A stretch of 40,667 bases of DNA. Source: Leptospira biflexa. Its GTDB lineage: Bacteria; Spirochaetota; Leptospiria; Turneriellales; DYLW01. Below, piece after piece: positions 26,566 to 35,521 of this stretch. The stretch lies in assembly GCA_020721865.1 (NCBI GenBank), contig DYLW01000003.1, positions 3,319 through 43,985 on the forward strand, in the 5' to 3' direction. The number at the start of each line of letters is the position of its first letter. Position 1 is the first letter of the stretch. The position numbers were made by a program, and so were the translations under genes. The notes under the pieces are model-generated. The model made no database searches, was not told the DNA's origin, and worked only from the letters and a program-made list of their open reading frames with translations.

Positions 26566-27489
26566 TTAAATTTTATTTTCCCATTTCCGCCATAATGAAA
26601 AATCCGGAATGAGATAAGTCTGTGTCCCCGTATGTTCCTCCGGAATACGGATTTCTATTCGCGGAGAAACAATATCGGGATTTTTGGAAAAAACGGAAGA
26701 ATCTGCCTTGAACCGGAAAAATGGATTTTCGGAAGCATTCACCCCATGATAATGAACCAGCAGATACAGGTAAACAACATCCCCCTCTGAAAAGGAAACC
26801 GATGATCGGTCAAAGGGGATGTACGAATACCGGAATTTCCGGGGCTCTCCCCGGGTATCCGCCGCATACAGGGAAAAAATTATCGGTGAGGATACGTCCA
26901 GATAGGAAACCGGATGGGGATTGATTCCGCAAGAATACCGGGGAAGGCCATCGGAGCATTTCGCAAAGCCCAGGAGAACACACTGGTAGTTGGGATTTGC
27001 ATCCGTAGTCACCGGATTCGTGGGAAACGAGCTGCAGTAATAATCCTCCCCATCATTTTCCGGGTAATCCGCAATCAGCTCCGGAGAGTAAAAAAATCCA
27101 TCCTCTCCGGTTTCCTTTCCATAAAACCCCGGCTCATTGGAAAAACCAATCGCCTCTGCCAACCCGGTATGGGTCAGGATTTTACCGTCCAGACAGGAAT
27201 CAAAATCCATCCCCGCAGAAAGACAATCACTCTCATAGAAATGGATGCTATCGTTTCCTGTTCGCCGGAAGAGAAGGGAGGTAATGACGGACTGTGGATG
27301 TATTTGTGGCTCATCCCGGAACGTGTTCTCCGCGAGAAAGATTCGGATACTTCCGTCCGATTTTACTTCTATGTAAGAAGCATTTTCCTCCGGTGTATTC
27401 TGGACGCATCCATACCCAAAAAGCAGGGTAGCGACAATCCATAGAACCATCCATCGGCCGGGGGCAGTTTTCTTTTCCATCTTTTCCAT
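26566..27489 (-). CDS. Hypothetical lipoprotein
   Basis: A 307-residue predicted lipoprotein of no family I recognise. The signal has an extended N-terminus and a hydrophobic core (MVLWIVATLLFGYGC) with Cys28. An internal ATG three codons in could be the real start. The mature part is rich in Tyr, Ser, Pro and acidic residues and carries several Cys (for example DYYCSSF, QCVLLGFAKC, RYSCGINP) that could form disulfides outside the cytoplasm. The C-terminal section (VVYLYLLVHYH and neighbours) looks like beta-sheet. Its downstream partner is the PLD-like/LTD fusion, so a shared role at the cell surface is likely but not shown. Confidence 0.6.
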   Translation of the reverse strand: MEKMEKKTAPGRWMVLWIVATLLFGYGCVQNTPEENASYIEVKSDGSIRIFLAENTFRDEPQIHPQSVITSLLFRRTGNDSIHFYESDCLSAGMDFDSCLDGKILTHTGLAEAIGFSNEPGFYGKETGEDGFFYSPELIADYPENDGEDYYCSSFPTNPVTTDANPNYQCVLLGFAKCSDGLPRYSCGINPHPVSYLDVSSPIIFSLYAADTRGEPRKFRYSYIPFDRSSVSFSEGDVVYLYLLVHYHGVNASENPFFRFKADSSVFSKNPDIVSPRIEIRIPEEHTGTQTYLIPDFSLWRKWENKI

Positions 27490-27552
27490 ACATATCTATG
27501 AAAAAGAAACCGCGTTTTTTTGTTATTAATCCTATATATTTAGATAAAATTT

Positions 27553-27586
27553 AAAAAAAAATTGTATTTTCCGGAAAAAAATACAA
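27553..27586 (-). terminator. Probable Rho-independent terminator of the flavoprotein gene
   Basis: Read on the minus strand, 12 bases after the flavoprotein stop, TTGTAT and ATACAA arms flank an inner TTTTCCGGAAAA palindrome, followed by a run of nine T. The stem is AT-rich, so strength is uncertain. It would insulate the flavoprotein gene from the lipoprotein operon that starts at 27489. Confidence 0.6.
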
Positions 27587-27598
27587 AATGCCGGCGGA

Positions 27599-29596
27599 TT
27601 ATGCCTCCAGTTTATCCAAAATAAAATATCCTTCTGCGATAGCATCCATGGCCTTACGGGGCCGGAGTGCATCTCCAATGATGAGGACATCCGGAAACGC
27701 CTTTTGCAGGGCAGCGGTGAGGGAATTTTCCGCCATGGTTCCCACGGCATATATCACCATATCTGCCGGAACACTTTTTTCTTCTCCATTTTTTTCATAG
27801 GCAACATGATCCGGGTGGATGGCGGTAACCTTGGCGTCCGTGAGCATATTCACTCCCCGCCGTTTTAATTCCTGCATGACCGTCCAGCGGGTGGTCATCC
27901 CAATATCCTTCCCGATTTTGGGGAGCATTTCTATAATGGTGATGTTTTTTGTTCCGGTGATTACCAGATGGGCGATGGTTTGGAGATCTTCAGCTTCATT
28001 TTCTATAAGAAAACGGGTTGTTTCTCCGTCCAGGGTACCAATATCGGCCAGATGGAGGGCCAGTTCCGTTCCCACGGCTCCCCCGCCAATAATGACAATA
28101 TTCTGCCCGATTCTGGGTTCATCCCGCAGGACGCTCCAGGCAGAAACCACGTGCGGTAGATCCATGCCGGGAATTCGCGATGGAAAGATTTCCCGGGCCC
28201 CGGATGCCAGAATCACCTTGTCCGGATTTTCCGCCTGGATTTTTTCCAGAGTGGCCTCTTCTTTTTTCAGAATAATATTCCGGATTTGTACCTGAACACT
28301 CAAATCGGCGGAAAGCAGAAGAAAATCCCTTTTCCCCGGAGATGTCCCGGCCAGGTCCAGCTGCCCACCCAGTTTTTTCTTTTCATACAGAATAACAGAA
28401 TGACCCGCATCGTGGGCTGTGACCGCAGCCTGCATTCCTGCCGGGCCCCCGCCAATAATGACCACCTTTTTAGGATGCCGGGTTTTGCGGGAAACCACTT
28501 CATGCTCATGACCCACCCGGGGATTTACCAGACAGGAAACCGCCTGGTCAGCAAAAACAGCGTCAAAGCATCCCTGGTTACAGGCTATGCAGTGCATTAT
28601 TTCATTATCCCGTCCTTCCATTGCCTTGAGAGGGAGATAAGGGTCAGCAATCACAGGACGGGCCATATTGACGATGTCCGCAATGCCTGTACGGATAATT
28701 TCATCGGCCATGGTAATATCATTAATCCGGTTGGATGCGAAAACCGGAACCTTAACCGCTTTTTTGATACCGGCGGCCAGATAACGGTATGCTCCGTGGG
28801 GCACCCCTCCGGTCAGTTGCGGAACTTTTGTCTCATGCCAGCCACCGGTGACATTAAAAGCGTCAATTCCTTCGTTTTCAAAAATAACGGCGATTTTCTG
28901 CCAATCTTCATTATTGTTCCCGCCGGGGATAAAATCATTTCCTGCAATTCTCATAATCAGAGGAAAATCCTCTCCCACCTCCTGCCGGATGGCGTGGATC
29001 ACCTCAATGCCAAAGCGTGCTCGGTTTTCAAGGCTTCCCCCATACTGGTCTGTCCGCTTATTGCTGGTAGTGGATAAAAACTGGCAGATGAGATACCCCG
29101 CAGATCCCAAAATTTCCACACAGTCAAAGCCTGCTTCCTTTGCTCTACGGGCTCCCAGAGCAAAAGCTGAAATTATTTCCTGGATATCGTTCTGGTCCAT
29201 TTCCTTGGGCATTTCCCCGGTGAGTTTGGAACGGATGGCGGAGGCACTCATGGCTTTACGTCCTGTATCCTTTTTGGAAAAAGCATACTTTCCGGCGTGG
29301 TAAAGCTGGGCACAGGCTTTTGCCCCTTCCGCATGCAGGGCGTCCGTCAGTTTACGCAATCCGGGGATGAAGGAATCATCGTGCAGGCCCACCAGCTTTT
29401 CACCTCCCATTTCATGGATGCTACATCCGCCAATCGTAATGAGGGCGGTCTGGCCTTTGGCTCTTTCCCGATAAAATTCCAGAAATTGATCAGTGACTGT
29501 CCCATCCTCCGTATAATGCAGGTGCATGGCTGGCATGGCAATGCGGTTTTTAAGTTCCATATTTCTGATGCGGATAGGTTCAAATATATATTTCAT
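27599..29596 (-). CDS. NADH:flavin oxidoreductase, 2,4-dienoyl-CoA reductase / 2-enoate reductase-like
   Basis: A 665-residue multidomain flavoprotein of the FadH/enoate-reductase class. Residues 1-~340 are an old-yellow-enzyme TIM barrel binding FMN (FEPIRIRNMELKNRIAMPAM, YGGSLENRARF). Cysteines in HCIACNQGC and SCLVNP fit a [4Fe-4S] site at ~340-365. Two dinucleotide-binding motifs follow: VVIIGGGPAGMQAA (FAD) and IVIIGGGAVGTELALHLA (NAD(P)H). Electrons should pass from NAD(P)H through FAD and the cluster to FMN and then to a C=C bond of an enoyl substrate. Whether the substrate is dienoyl-CoA, as in beta-oxidation, or a free enoate cannot be told. It follows an LPP20-like lipoprotein gene by 17 bases. 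Confidence 0.9.
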   Translation of the reverse strand: MKYIFEPIRIRNMELKNRIAMPAMHLHYTEDGTVTDQFLEFYRERAKGQTALITIGGCSIHEMGGEKLVGLHDDSFIPGLRKLTDALHAEGAKACAQLYHAGKYAFSKKDTGRKAMSASAIRSKLTGEMPKEMDQNDIQEIISAFALGARRAKEAGFDCVEILGSAGYLICQFLSTTSNKRTDQYGGSLENRARFGIEVIHAIRQEVGEDFPLIMRIAGNDFIPGGNNNEDWQKIAVIFENEGIDAFNVTGGWHETKVPQLTGGVPHGAYRYLAAGIKKAVKVPVFASNRINDITMADEIIRTGIADIVNMARPVIADPYLPLKAMEGRDNEIMHCIACNQGCFDAVFADQAVSCLVNPRVGHEHEVVSRKTRHPKKVVIIGGGPAGMQAAVTAHDAGHSVILYEKKKLGGQLDLAGTSPGKRDFLLLSADLSVQVQIRNIILKKEEATLEKIQAENPDKVILASGAREIFPSRIPGMDLPHVVSAWSVLRDEPRIGQNIVIIGGGAVGTELALHLADIGTLDGETTRFLIENEAEDLQTIAHLVITGTKNITIIEMLPKIGKDIGMTTRWTVMQELKRRGVNMLTDAKVTAIHPDHVAYEKNGEEKSVPADMVIYAVGTMAENSLTAALQKAFPDVLIIGDALRPRKAMDAIAEGYFILDKLEA

Positions 29597-29613
29597 TGTT
29601 TTTTCTTTAGTGG

Positions 29614-30174
29614 TTATTTTTCATCCGGCTCTAATTTCCGGTCATCTGGAATGTTTAAATCCCGAATGGATGGTTTATTATCTGTGTTACCTGTGTTGTT
29701 CTTTTTATCGGGAACAGTTCCCGGGGAAGCATTCCCTGGATTGTTTCTGTCCTGTAAGTACCGAATTTTCTCCTGAAGATGATCGGAAACAATAATCAGC
29801 TGCAGTGTGCAGTCATCTTCCGGTGTGTACAACGTTTTTATTATTTTTCCGGAATCGATGAGTTCCTGATAATTTTTATTGGCCAGTTCCGCGTAGGGTT
29901 TTCCAAACAGCTCCCTAGATGCATTTTCCTGTGCTATCCTCAGGGCACTTCGTTTGGCACTACCCCTTCTTCTGACAAAACCAGTGGTGCCGTTGTCCGG
30001 GATTCCCTTGGACTCCACCAGATAAGAATGTTCATTTACCCATCCGGGGGAGGGTTCTTGTTTGGTATCCACTTTATCCGATGTGCTTTTACAACCGGAG
30101 AAACTCCCTGAAAAGAGAAAAAGGACAAGGAGAGTGAACACGGGCAAAGAAATCCATCCACGGAAAAAAATCAT
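29614..30174 (-). CDS. LPP20-like lipoprotein
   Basis: A 186-residue predicted lipoprotein. The signal core (FTLLVLFLFSGSFSGC) puts the lipidated Cys at residue 28. The mature N-terminal half has the pattern of LPP20/DUF4384-like lipoproteins (SPGWVNEHSYLVESKGIPDN, then RSALRIAQENASRELFG), a small alpha/beta surface domain. The C-terminal ~50 residues are Asn/Pro/Lys/Asp-rich and probably disordered. Function is unknown. It is upstream of, and close to, the flavoprotein gene, but a functional link is doubtful. Family assignment is by pattern only. Confidence 0.6.
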   Translation of the reverse strand: MIFFRGWISLPVFTLLVLFLFSGSFSGCKSTSDKVDTKQEPSPGWVNEHSYLVESKGIPDNGTTGFVRRRGSAKRSALRIAQENASRELFGKPYAELANKNYQELIDSGKIIKTLYTPEDDCTLQLIIVSDHLQEKIRYLQDRNNPGNASPGTVPDKKNNTGNTDNKPSIRDLNIPDDRKLEPDEK

Positions 30175-30263
30175 TGCCCATTTTCGGATTCAATCACCGG
30201 CCTTCAATTGTTTTTTGGGTGGGATTGCAGCCGGCCTCTCCAGAATATGGGAGTTTTGGAATC

Positions 30264-30391
30264 ATATTCCCTAAATTAATCTTAAATACATGAATATATT
30301 CACTAAATTAATATAAAAATAGTGATCATATTCACCGAATTAATATAAAAATAGTGGAAATATCCCCGGAATATGGTTAAAATAGGAGAAT
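30264..30391. repeat. 32-bp-period repeat array with palindromic junctions, upstream of the AAA_14 ATPase gene
   Basis: Units start at 30264, 30296, 30328 and, weakly, 30360, each beginning ATATYC. Units 2 and 3 match at 27 of 32 positions and share AATTAATATAAAAATAGTG; unit 1 is more diverged (23 of 32 with unit 2) and unit 4 is barely recognisable. The junctions are palindromic: TGAATATATTCA (30291-30302, perfect) and GTGATCATATTCAC (30322-30335, imperfect). The array ends at the ATPase start codon. It fits a set of phased operator sites, about three helical turns apart. No spacers are present, so it is not CRISPR. Confidence 0.7.
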
Positions 30392-31538
30392 GGAAGTCAT
30401 TCACCGTGATATCATTTCCCGCATGGAAAACCGAATGAAAGATAAAAAGATCATCATTCTGAACGGTGCCCGGCAAACCGGAAAAACAACCCTGCTAAAA
30501 GAAATTGCGATGAGATGGAGTTTAAGGAGAAAAACCACATTATGGTTAAACGGGGATGAACCTGATATACGCTCACAATTGGAATCCATCACATCCACAG
30601 GGTGGAGAAATCTGATTGGAGATAATTCTCTGGTTATCGTGGATGAGGCCCAGAAGATTCCGAACATTGGTCTTTCCCTTAAACTCCTTCACGATACCTT
30701 GCCAGATAAAAAGGTGATCGCCTCCGGTTCCTCATCCTTTGACTTAGCCCAAAAAACGCAGGAACCTCTCACCGGAAGAAAATGGGAATTTCTTTTATAT
30801 CCCATTTCCTTTCGCGAAGCGGGATTATTTTTTGGGGAGCGAGAGGAGGAACGTTCCTTAGAACGCAGGCTCATTTATGGATATTATCCGGAAATCGTCA
30901 CTCATCCTGGCGATGAGGAGGAAAGATTGCGGGAATTATCCCAAAGTTATCTGTATCGGGACGTCCTCACTTTGGGAAGTGTTCGCAAGCCGGAAAAAAT
31001 AGATAAACTCCTGCAGGCTCTTGCTTTCCAGATTGGTAGGGAGGTATCGTATACGGAACTGGGCCAATTAGTGGATCTGGAAAAATCCACCGTAGCCACC
31101 TATATTGACATATTGGAAAAAGCCTTTATTATTTTCCGGCTTTATTCTTTCTCCAGAAATATGCGTAATGAGATAAAACGGTTTCCCAAAATATATTTTT
31201 ATGATAACGGAATCCGAAATGCGGTCATTCGTCAATTCCAATCATGGAAAATGCGGGGAGATGCCGGAGCCCTCTGGGAAAACTTTCTTATGGCGGAAAG
31301 AAAGAAATTCAATGTCGCAAGAGGACGCAATCCTGGGATTTATTTCTGGAGGAACCATGCGGGTGCGGAAGTGGATTATATTGAAGAAGAGAATGGGCAG
31401 ATGAATGCGTATGAATTCAAGTGGAATACCAGAAAAAAGGCCAGACCACCCAAAGCGTTCCAAACAGCATATTCCCCGCAGAGTTTTCAAGTCATTACTT
31501 CCGGGGATTATTTAGATTTTGTGAATCCGGGAATATAG
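30390..31538 (+). CDS. AAA_14 / DUF4143 ATPase
   Basis: A 382-residue P-loop ATPase of the AAA_14-DUF4143 family. Walker A is GARQTGKTTLL at ~27-37, Walker B is SLVIVDEAQKI, and a sensor-like strand is KKVIASGSSSFDL. The C-terminal DUF4143 half (from ~195, LYRDVLTLGSVRKPEKIDKLLQALAF) contains a winged-helix-like piece (VSYTELGQLVDLEKSTVATYIDIL) and ends with a nuclease-like strand pattern (AEVDYIEEENGQMNAYEFKW). These proteins are common in bacteria and archaea, often patchily distributed, with poorly defined function. GGAG precedes the ATG. The unusual repeat array directly upstream suggests dedicated control. Confidence 0.88.
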   Translation: MEVIHRDIISRMENRMKDKKIIILNGARQTGKTTLLKEIAMRWSLRRKTTLWLNGDEPDIRSQLESITSTGWRNLIGDNSLVIVDEAQKIPNIGLSLKLLHDTLPDKKVIASGSSSFDLAQKTQEPLTGRKWEFLLYPISFREAGLFFGEREEERSLERRLIYGYYPEIVTHPGDEEERLRELSQSYLYRDVLTLGSVRKPEKIDKLLQALAFQIGREVSYTELGQLVDLEKSTVATYIDILEKAFIIFRLYSFSRNMRNEIKRFPKIYFYDNGIRNAVIRQFQSWKMRGDAGALWENFLMAERKKFNVARGRNPGIYFWRNHAGAEVDYIEEENGQMNAYEFKWNTRKKARPPKAFQTAYSPQSFQVITSGDYLDFVNPGI

Positions 31539-31569
31539 CAATGGATATCCCGGAATCTGTATGAGAAAT

Positions 31570-32460
31570 TTATACGATTTTTTGCCAAGAAATGAAGCGC
31601 TCTTTTCCGGAGAGATCCTTGTATACCTTTGGTTCGCGGAACCTGTTTTCCTCAGCAAGAGGCAGAAGAAGGGGAATCAGAGTTGGTGAGCTTTCCAGAA
31701 GCAAGGGGGAGCCCGGAGATAAGAAAAGTCTGGCCGATGAAAAAAAACTTCGGTAAAAATTTTCCATATCGGGATGGGTGAGGGCAATCCGGGGTTCATA
31801 ATCTTTTACGTCCGTTTCCAGGGTTTCGTATTCATCCGGCAGGACGTATGGTGGATTGGACAGAATCAGGTCCAATTGTCCGTGCAAGGAATCATCCAAT
31901 GACTCAAACAGGTCTGTCTGTAAAAAAACCACAGTGTTTTCTGGTACTTCCGGGCAAAGCTTGTGGAAATTTTCCCGGCATACATCCAGTGCTTGAGGGG
32001 AAATGTCCGCAAAAATGATTTTTTGTATGGACTCTGGTTTTTCCAGCAGCAGGGTAATCCCAATCACCCCGGAGCCAGTGCCCATATCCAGAAGGTTTTT
32101 TTTATCCTGGCCGGAGCGGGAGAGGATATCTTTGGCGATATCCACTAGTTCTTCTGTTTCCGGACGGGGAATGAGCACATGGGAATTGACCATAAATTTG
32201 CGGGAATAAAATTCTTTGAATCCTAAAATATGGGCAATGGGTTTTCCTGCAGCTCTTTCCACGGTCAGATTTCTCATGGCATCAATTTCCTCCGTGGACA
32301 GCGGGCGGTCATATTCCATGAAAAGACGCACTCTCTCAATTCCCAGAATATGGGAGAAAATTAACTGGGCGTCCAAGCGGGGCCTTTCTACGTTTTTTTT
32401 CCGCAGAAAGGCTTCCGCCTTTGTCAGATAATCCAGAAGGGAATTATCTACCGGATGCAT
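31570..32460 (-). CDS. prmC: Release factor glutamine N5-methyltransferase
   Basis: PrmC/HemK methylates the GGQ glutamine of peptide-chain release factors 1 and 2. At 296 residues it has the normal length, with an N-terminal helical domain (LLDYLTKAEAFLRKKNVE, ending at IPRPETEELVD) and a Rossmann core with motif I LLDMGTGSGVIGI and the diagnostic NPPYVLPDE that binds glutamine. The ATG lies inside the end of the upstream DUF1566-like gene (13-base overlap). It converges with the ATPase gene. prfA, its usual neighbour, is not in this window. Confidence 0.94.
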   Translation of the reverse strand: MHPVDNSLLDYLTKAEAFLRKKNVERPRLDAQLIFSHILGIERVRLFMEYDRPLSTEEIDAMRNLTVERAAGKPIAHILGFKEFYSRKFMVNSHVLIPRPETEELVDIAKDILSRSGQDKKNLLDMGTGSGVIGITLLLEKPESIQKIIFADISPQALDVCRENFHKLCPEVPENTVVFLQTDLFESLDDSLHGQLDLILSNPPYVLPDEYETLETDVKDYEPRIALTHPDMENFYRSFFSSARLFLSPGSPLLLESSPTLIPLLLPLAEENRFREPKVYKDLSGKERFISWQKIV

Positions 32461-33038
32461 CGCACATGGGATGCCTGATTCACATTCTGGTAGTGCGTGT
32501 AACCGGTTTTAAAATAGATGGTCCAGGCTTTTCTGCCACCCTTGTTCACCTCTTCGGAAGTCCAGTATTCTTTGGCCGATGTGTTGGGAAAAAATTTTGT
32601 GTCAATGGTAATGAGGACATACTCTATCCCTTCTGTAATGGTGCCACAGGTGGTGAAATCCTGAAGGTTAGCGTTGGAACGGTTTGTACATTTTACCAAT
32701 ACCTTCAGCTCGTTTTTTGTGGGTAAACGCCAGTCATCATGCCCGCCCATCGAAAGATTTTCACAGGAAATGACCGCTTCATCAAATGACATTTCTTTTG
32801 GATATCCTTTGCATTTGGCATCATCCATTTCCTGTCCAATGCTGCATTTTGTCCAAAGCCTGCCCGTTCCCTTGTCCAGAATGGTTCCATTACCTTTGTC
32901 AATGAAATTACCCGGTTCGGTATCAGAAACGGCTTTTGTATCCCCCGTATCCGGTTTTACCACATCGGTAGTGTCCTTTGTGCAGGAAATAAATAAGGCC
33001 AAGCCTGCCATGTAAAAAATCCAGATTATTTTTCTCAT
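32448..33038 (-). CDS. DUF1566-like (Lcl C-terminal type) lipoprotein
   Basis: A 196-residue predicted lipoprotein; signal core IFYMAGLALFISC with Cys19. A Thr/Asp-rich linker is followed by a DUF1566-type domain: NGTILDKGTGRLWTKCSIGQ, SFDEAVISCENLSMGGHDDWRLPTKNELKVL, then EYWTSEEVNKGGRKAWTIYF and VRCIR. This C-type-lectin-like fold is common in surface proteins of spirochaetes and other Gram-negatives; ligands are unknown. Several Cys suggest disulfides. The end overlaps prmC by 13 bases, hinting at coupled translation of two unrelated functions. Confidence 0.8.
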   Translation of the reverse strand: MRKIIWIFYMAGLALFISCTKDTTDVVKPDTGDTKAVSDTEPGNFIDKGNGTILDKGTGRLWTKCSIGQEMDDAKCKGYPKEMSFDEAVISCENLSMGGHDDWRLPTKNELKVLVKCTNRSNANLQDFTTCGTITEGIEYVLITIDTKFFPNTSAKEYWTSEEVNKGGRKAWTIYFKTGYTHYQNVNQASHVRCIR

Positions 33039-33101
33039 AAATCCTCCCCGTCTAATAAAAAATAGTTGTTCCTTAACATACGGTTTTATCCTGTACCTAT
33101 A

Positions 33102-34151
33102 ATGGCTGAAAAATCTAACTTTTCCCCAGAGAATAAAACCCTGCCTTTCAGTGCTATCATTCCATTCATTGCACAGTTCATCAAGAAAAATAATTATTTT
33201 TTAATCACCACTCATATTGATTCAGATGCAGATGGTCTGGGTGCTCAGGTGGGTTTCTTTTATCTGATCAAAAATATAGGAAAAGAGATTAAAGTTTATA
33301 ATCATGAAAAAATTAATCAGAGACTGGAATTTATGATTCCCCCGAAATTTCTGGACGTTTATCAATATGCCGATGAAAACAGCCGGGAAAGGGATTTTGA
33401 TTTTTTTGATGAATACTTAAAAAAGGCAAGCTTGCTGATTCTGGATAATTCTGAGGTGAACCGTTTGGGGTATTTGGGAGAATACGCAAAGCAGAATAAA
33501 ATCCCATGGTTGTCCATTGACCATCATGATCTTACACCAGCCAGGCATATTCTGGTGGATTCCGGATACGCTTCCACCTGTGAAATTATCTGGGATGTGT
33601 ACCGGTTTCTGGAAATTCCCATTCAACCGGAAGCTGCCCGTGCCCTGTATGCCGGGATGGTGGCGGATACTGGAAATTTTCGCTATCCCAAAACATCCCT
33701 CCGGACGCATATCGCAGCCGGTGAGCTCCTGATGTATGGGATCAATCCCAATGAAATATTCCGGAATTTCTATGAAAATTCTCCAATAAAAAGGTTGCAG
33801 GTACTTTCTGAAATGGTAACAAATTCCCGAATCAACACAGACAGGAAATATATTATCGCGGAATTAACACAGGATTTGAAAAAAAAGTATTCTCTGGAGC
33901 CTGGTGAAAGCGAAGGTATGGTGAGCCAGTTCCTGGCATACCGTGATATTGAATTGGCTGTGCTCATACGGGAAACCGATGAGGGAACACTGAAAGCCAG
34001 TCTCCGCTCAACCAAAGAAATCAATGTGGCAGAATTTGCGGCACGTTTTAACGGAGGTGGTCATAAAAATGCCGCTGGTCTGGCTATGGATGAACCCTAT
34101 CTACCAGCAAAGGAAAAACTGATCCAGGCTCTGATGGATTTCATAAATTAA
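33102..34151 (+). CDS. DHH/DHHA1-family phosphoesterase, NrnA-like
   Basis: A 349-residue DHH-superfamily phosphoesterase resembling NrnA, which degrades short RNA oligonucleotides (and pAp or cyclic-dinucleotide products in some relatives). Metal-binding motifs are THIDSDADGLGA (DxD), LILDNSE, the diagnostic SIDHHDL, and ALYAGMVADTGNFRYP. The DHHA1 domain ends GGGHKNAAGLA, which binds substrate. No signal is seen, so it is cytosolic. The ATG at 33102 is chosen; an in-frame TTG at 33066 lies in the promoter-sized gap. It converges on the permease gene with a four-base stop overlap. Confidence 0.88.
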   Translation: MAEKSNFSPENKTLPFSAIIPFIAQFIKKNNYFLITTHIDSDADGLGAQVGFFYLIKNIGKEIKVYNHEKINQRLEFMIPPKFLDVYQYADENSRERDFDFFDEYLKKASLLILDNSEVNRLGYLGEYAKQNKIPWLSIDHHDLTPARHILVDSGYASTCEIIWDVYRFLEIPIQPEAARALYAGMVADTGNFRYPKTSLRTHIAAGELLMYGINPNEIFRNFYENSPIKRLQVLSEMVTNSRINTDRKYIIAELTQDLKKKYSLEPGESEGMVSQFLAYRDIELAVLIRETDEGTLKASLRSTKEINVAEFAARFNGGGHKNAAGLAMDEPYLPAKEKLIQALMDFIN

Positions 34152-35521
34152 TCTTTTTTTATCAGTGACAGTACATTTTTCCGCATCATGATAAATGCTG
34201 GTAAAAATGAAGTAAATCCGGACAGCAGAGCTGCGGCAAGGGTTACTCCTGCTTTAAAAGAGTCATCAATCTGGAGAGATATATTCCCCCAATTTTCCGC
34301 AAAATATGCACCCGCTACTATGGGGGCATCCATTCGATTCTGGAGAAGGGCAACCATCCCGTCAGAAAGGTAAAATGCTGCGACGGAATGAATGATCCCC
34401 CAGAGTGCTCCCTCAAAAAACATGAGAGTCCAGATGAATATGGGGGATGATCCAAAAACCAGATACAAACCAAATTCATATTTTTTTTCAATGGAAAGCA
34501 GGCTAAATGCGTTGATCATGGCAACCGAGGATAGAATGGCCAGCAAAATCCCCACACCCCAAAAAATATAATCCAGATAATTCATCCACTGCAGAAGGGA
34601 AGAATAGGAACCTGTTTTCTCCGGTATCATCAGACCCATCCCCCGTACTTTTTCCTTAATATCCTCAAGGAGGGTAACATTTTGCACCTTCAGGAAAATG
34701 GAGTCATAGGAATTCAGACTTTTGTATTTCTTTTTCTGACGATGAAAATTTTCCACCCAAGAAATGGGAACCCCAGCGACCCGGACATAACCATCGGGGA
34801 CAAAACCGCAGATCTGCCCATATATGGTTTCCGTGAAGTCATCCTCAAAGCCCATGATGCTTTTCCCCAATTCAATTTTCAGTCGCAGGCCGGTCAGGAA
34901 ATTTGTCTTTAATGACGGGAGACCGTTTACCATGGAATATGCGTAAATAATATCCGCGTATGCCTGCGGTATAATTATGGGAATAAGAGGAAAACTACCT
35001 TCTGCTGTGGTATGCACCGATGGCTGAAAATTTTTCATGCACCGTAAATACGGGCGTACAAGCTCCGCAGAAATCCCTTGGGCCATAATATCAAACCGGA
35101 AACCAAATTGAGTAAAAATCATGGAGTCCACCTGGGCACTGGCAGGGGTCTGAAGCATCTGGGTATAATAAATACCGGTTACACCTTTCTGGCTCGCCAT
35201 TGCTTTTGCCTGCTTCAGAGAGATGCCCAGAAACGCGTCCTTTCTGAAATTCAGAAATCCGGAGACTTCCCTGGTATCACTCTGGGGTGCCATCACTCGG
35301 ATCATGGTGGAAGGCAGGGAACCAATCATTTTTTCCCTGTAATACTTTTTCATGGGTTGAAAAAGGCCGGTGGATATGAACACTATCACCAGGGTGAGAA
35401 AAAGCCCAATGGAAGAAAAAGCGTTTCTGGCAAAATGTTTTCTGGCAAGATAAATAAATAGATACAGCTTATGCCATGTAAAAATGATTCCGGAAAGAAG
35501 AACTTCTTTAAAATTATTCAT
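34148..35521 (-). CDS. FtsX/MacB-type ABC transporter permease
   Basis: A 457-residue permease with the MacB/LolC layout: an N-terminal helix (~38-58, IGLFLTLVIVFISTGLFQPM), a large extracytoplasmic domain (~60-325), then three C-terminal helices (YIFWGVGILLAILSSVAMINAF; IFIWTLMFFEGALWGIIHSVA; GVTLAAALLSGFTSFLPAFIM). Two copies would pair with the ATPase encoded just upstream (ATGA overlap). Such type VII ABC systems move lipoproteins, lipids, peptides or drugs by mechanotransmission rather than a membrane channel. Only one permease gene is visible, so a homodimer (MacB/LolF-like) is likely. It is last in the kinase-regulator-transporter set. Confidence 0.85.
   Translation of the reverse strand: MNNFKEVLLSGIIFTWHKLYLFIYLARKHFARNAFSSIGLFLTLVIVFISTGLFQPMKKYYREKMIGSLPSTMIRVMAPQSDTREVSGFLNFRKDAFLGISLKQAKAMASQKGVTGIYYTQMLQTPASAQVDSMIFTQFGFRFDIMAQGISAELVRPYLRCMKNFQPSVHTTAEGSFPLIPIIIPQAYADIIYAYSMVNGLPSLKTNFLTGLRLKIELGKSIMGFEDDFTETIYGQICGFVPDGYVRVAGVPISWVENFHRQKKKYKSLNSYDSIFLKVQNVTLLEDIKEKVRGMGLMIPEKTGSYSSLLQWMNYLDYIFWGVGILLAILSSVAMINAFSLLSIEKKYEFGLYLVFGSSPIFIWTLMFFEGALWGIIHSVAAFYLSDGMVALLQNRMDAPIVAGAYFAENWGNISLQIDDSFKAGVTLAAALLSGFTSFLPAFIMMRKNVLSLIKKD

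Noticed and set aside
30264..30391. CRISPR array
   Set aside because: Repeats are contiguous with no unique spacers, diverge strongly between copies, and have no cas genes nearby.
30390..31538. Genomic island around the AAA_14 ATPase
   Set aside because: No integrase, transposase, target-site duplication or nearby tRNA; neighbours are ordinary chromosomal genes.
33098..33103. TATAAT as promoter of the NrnA-like gene
   Set aside because: It overlaps the chosen ATG at 33102, so transcription would start inside the coding region; no other start precedes the DHH motifs.
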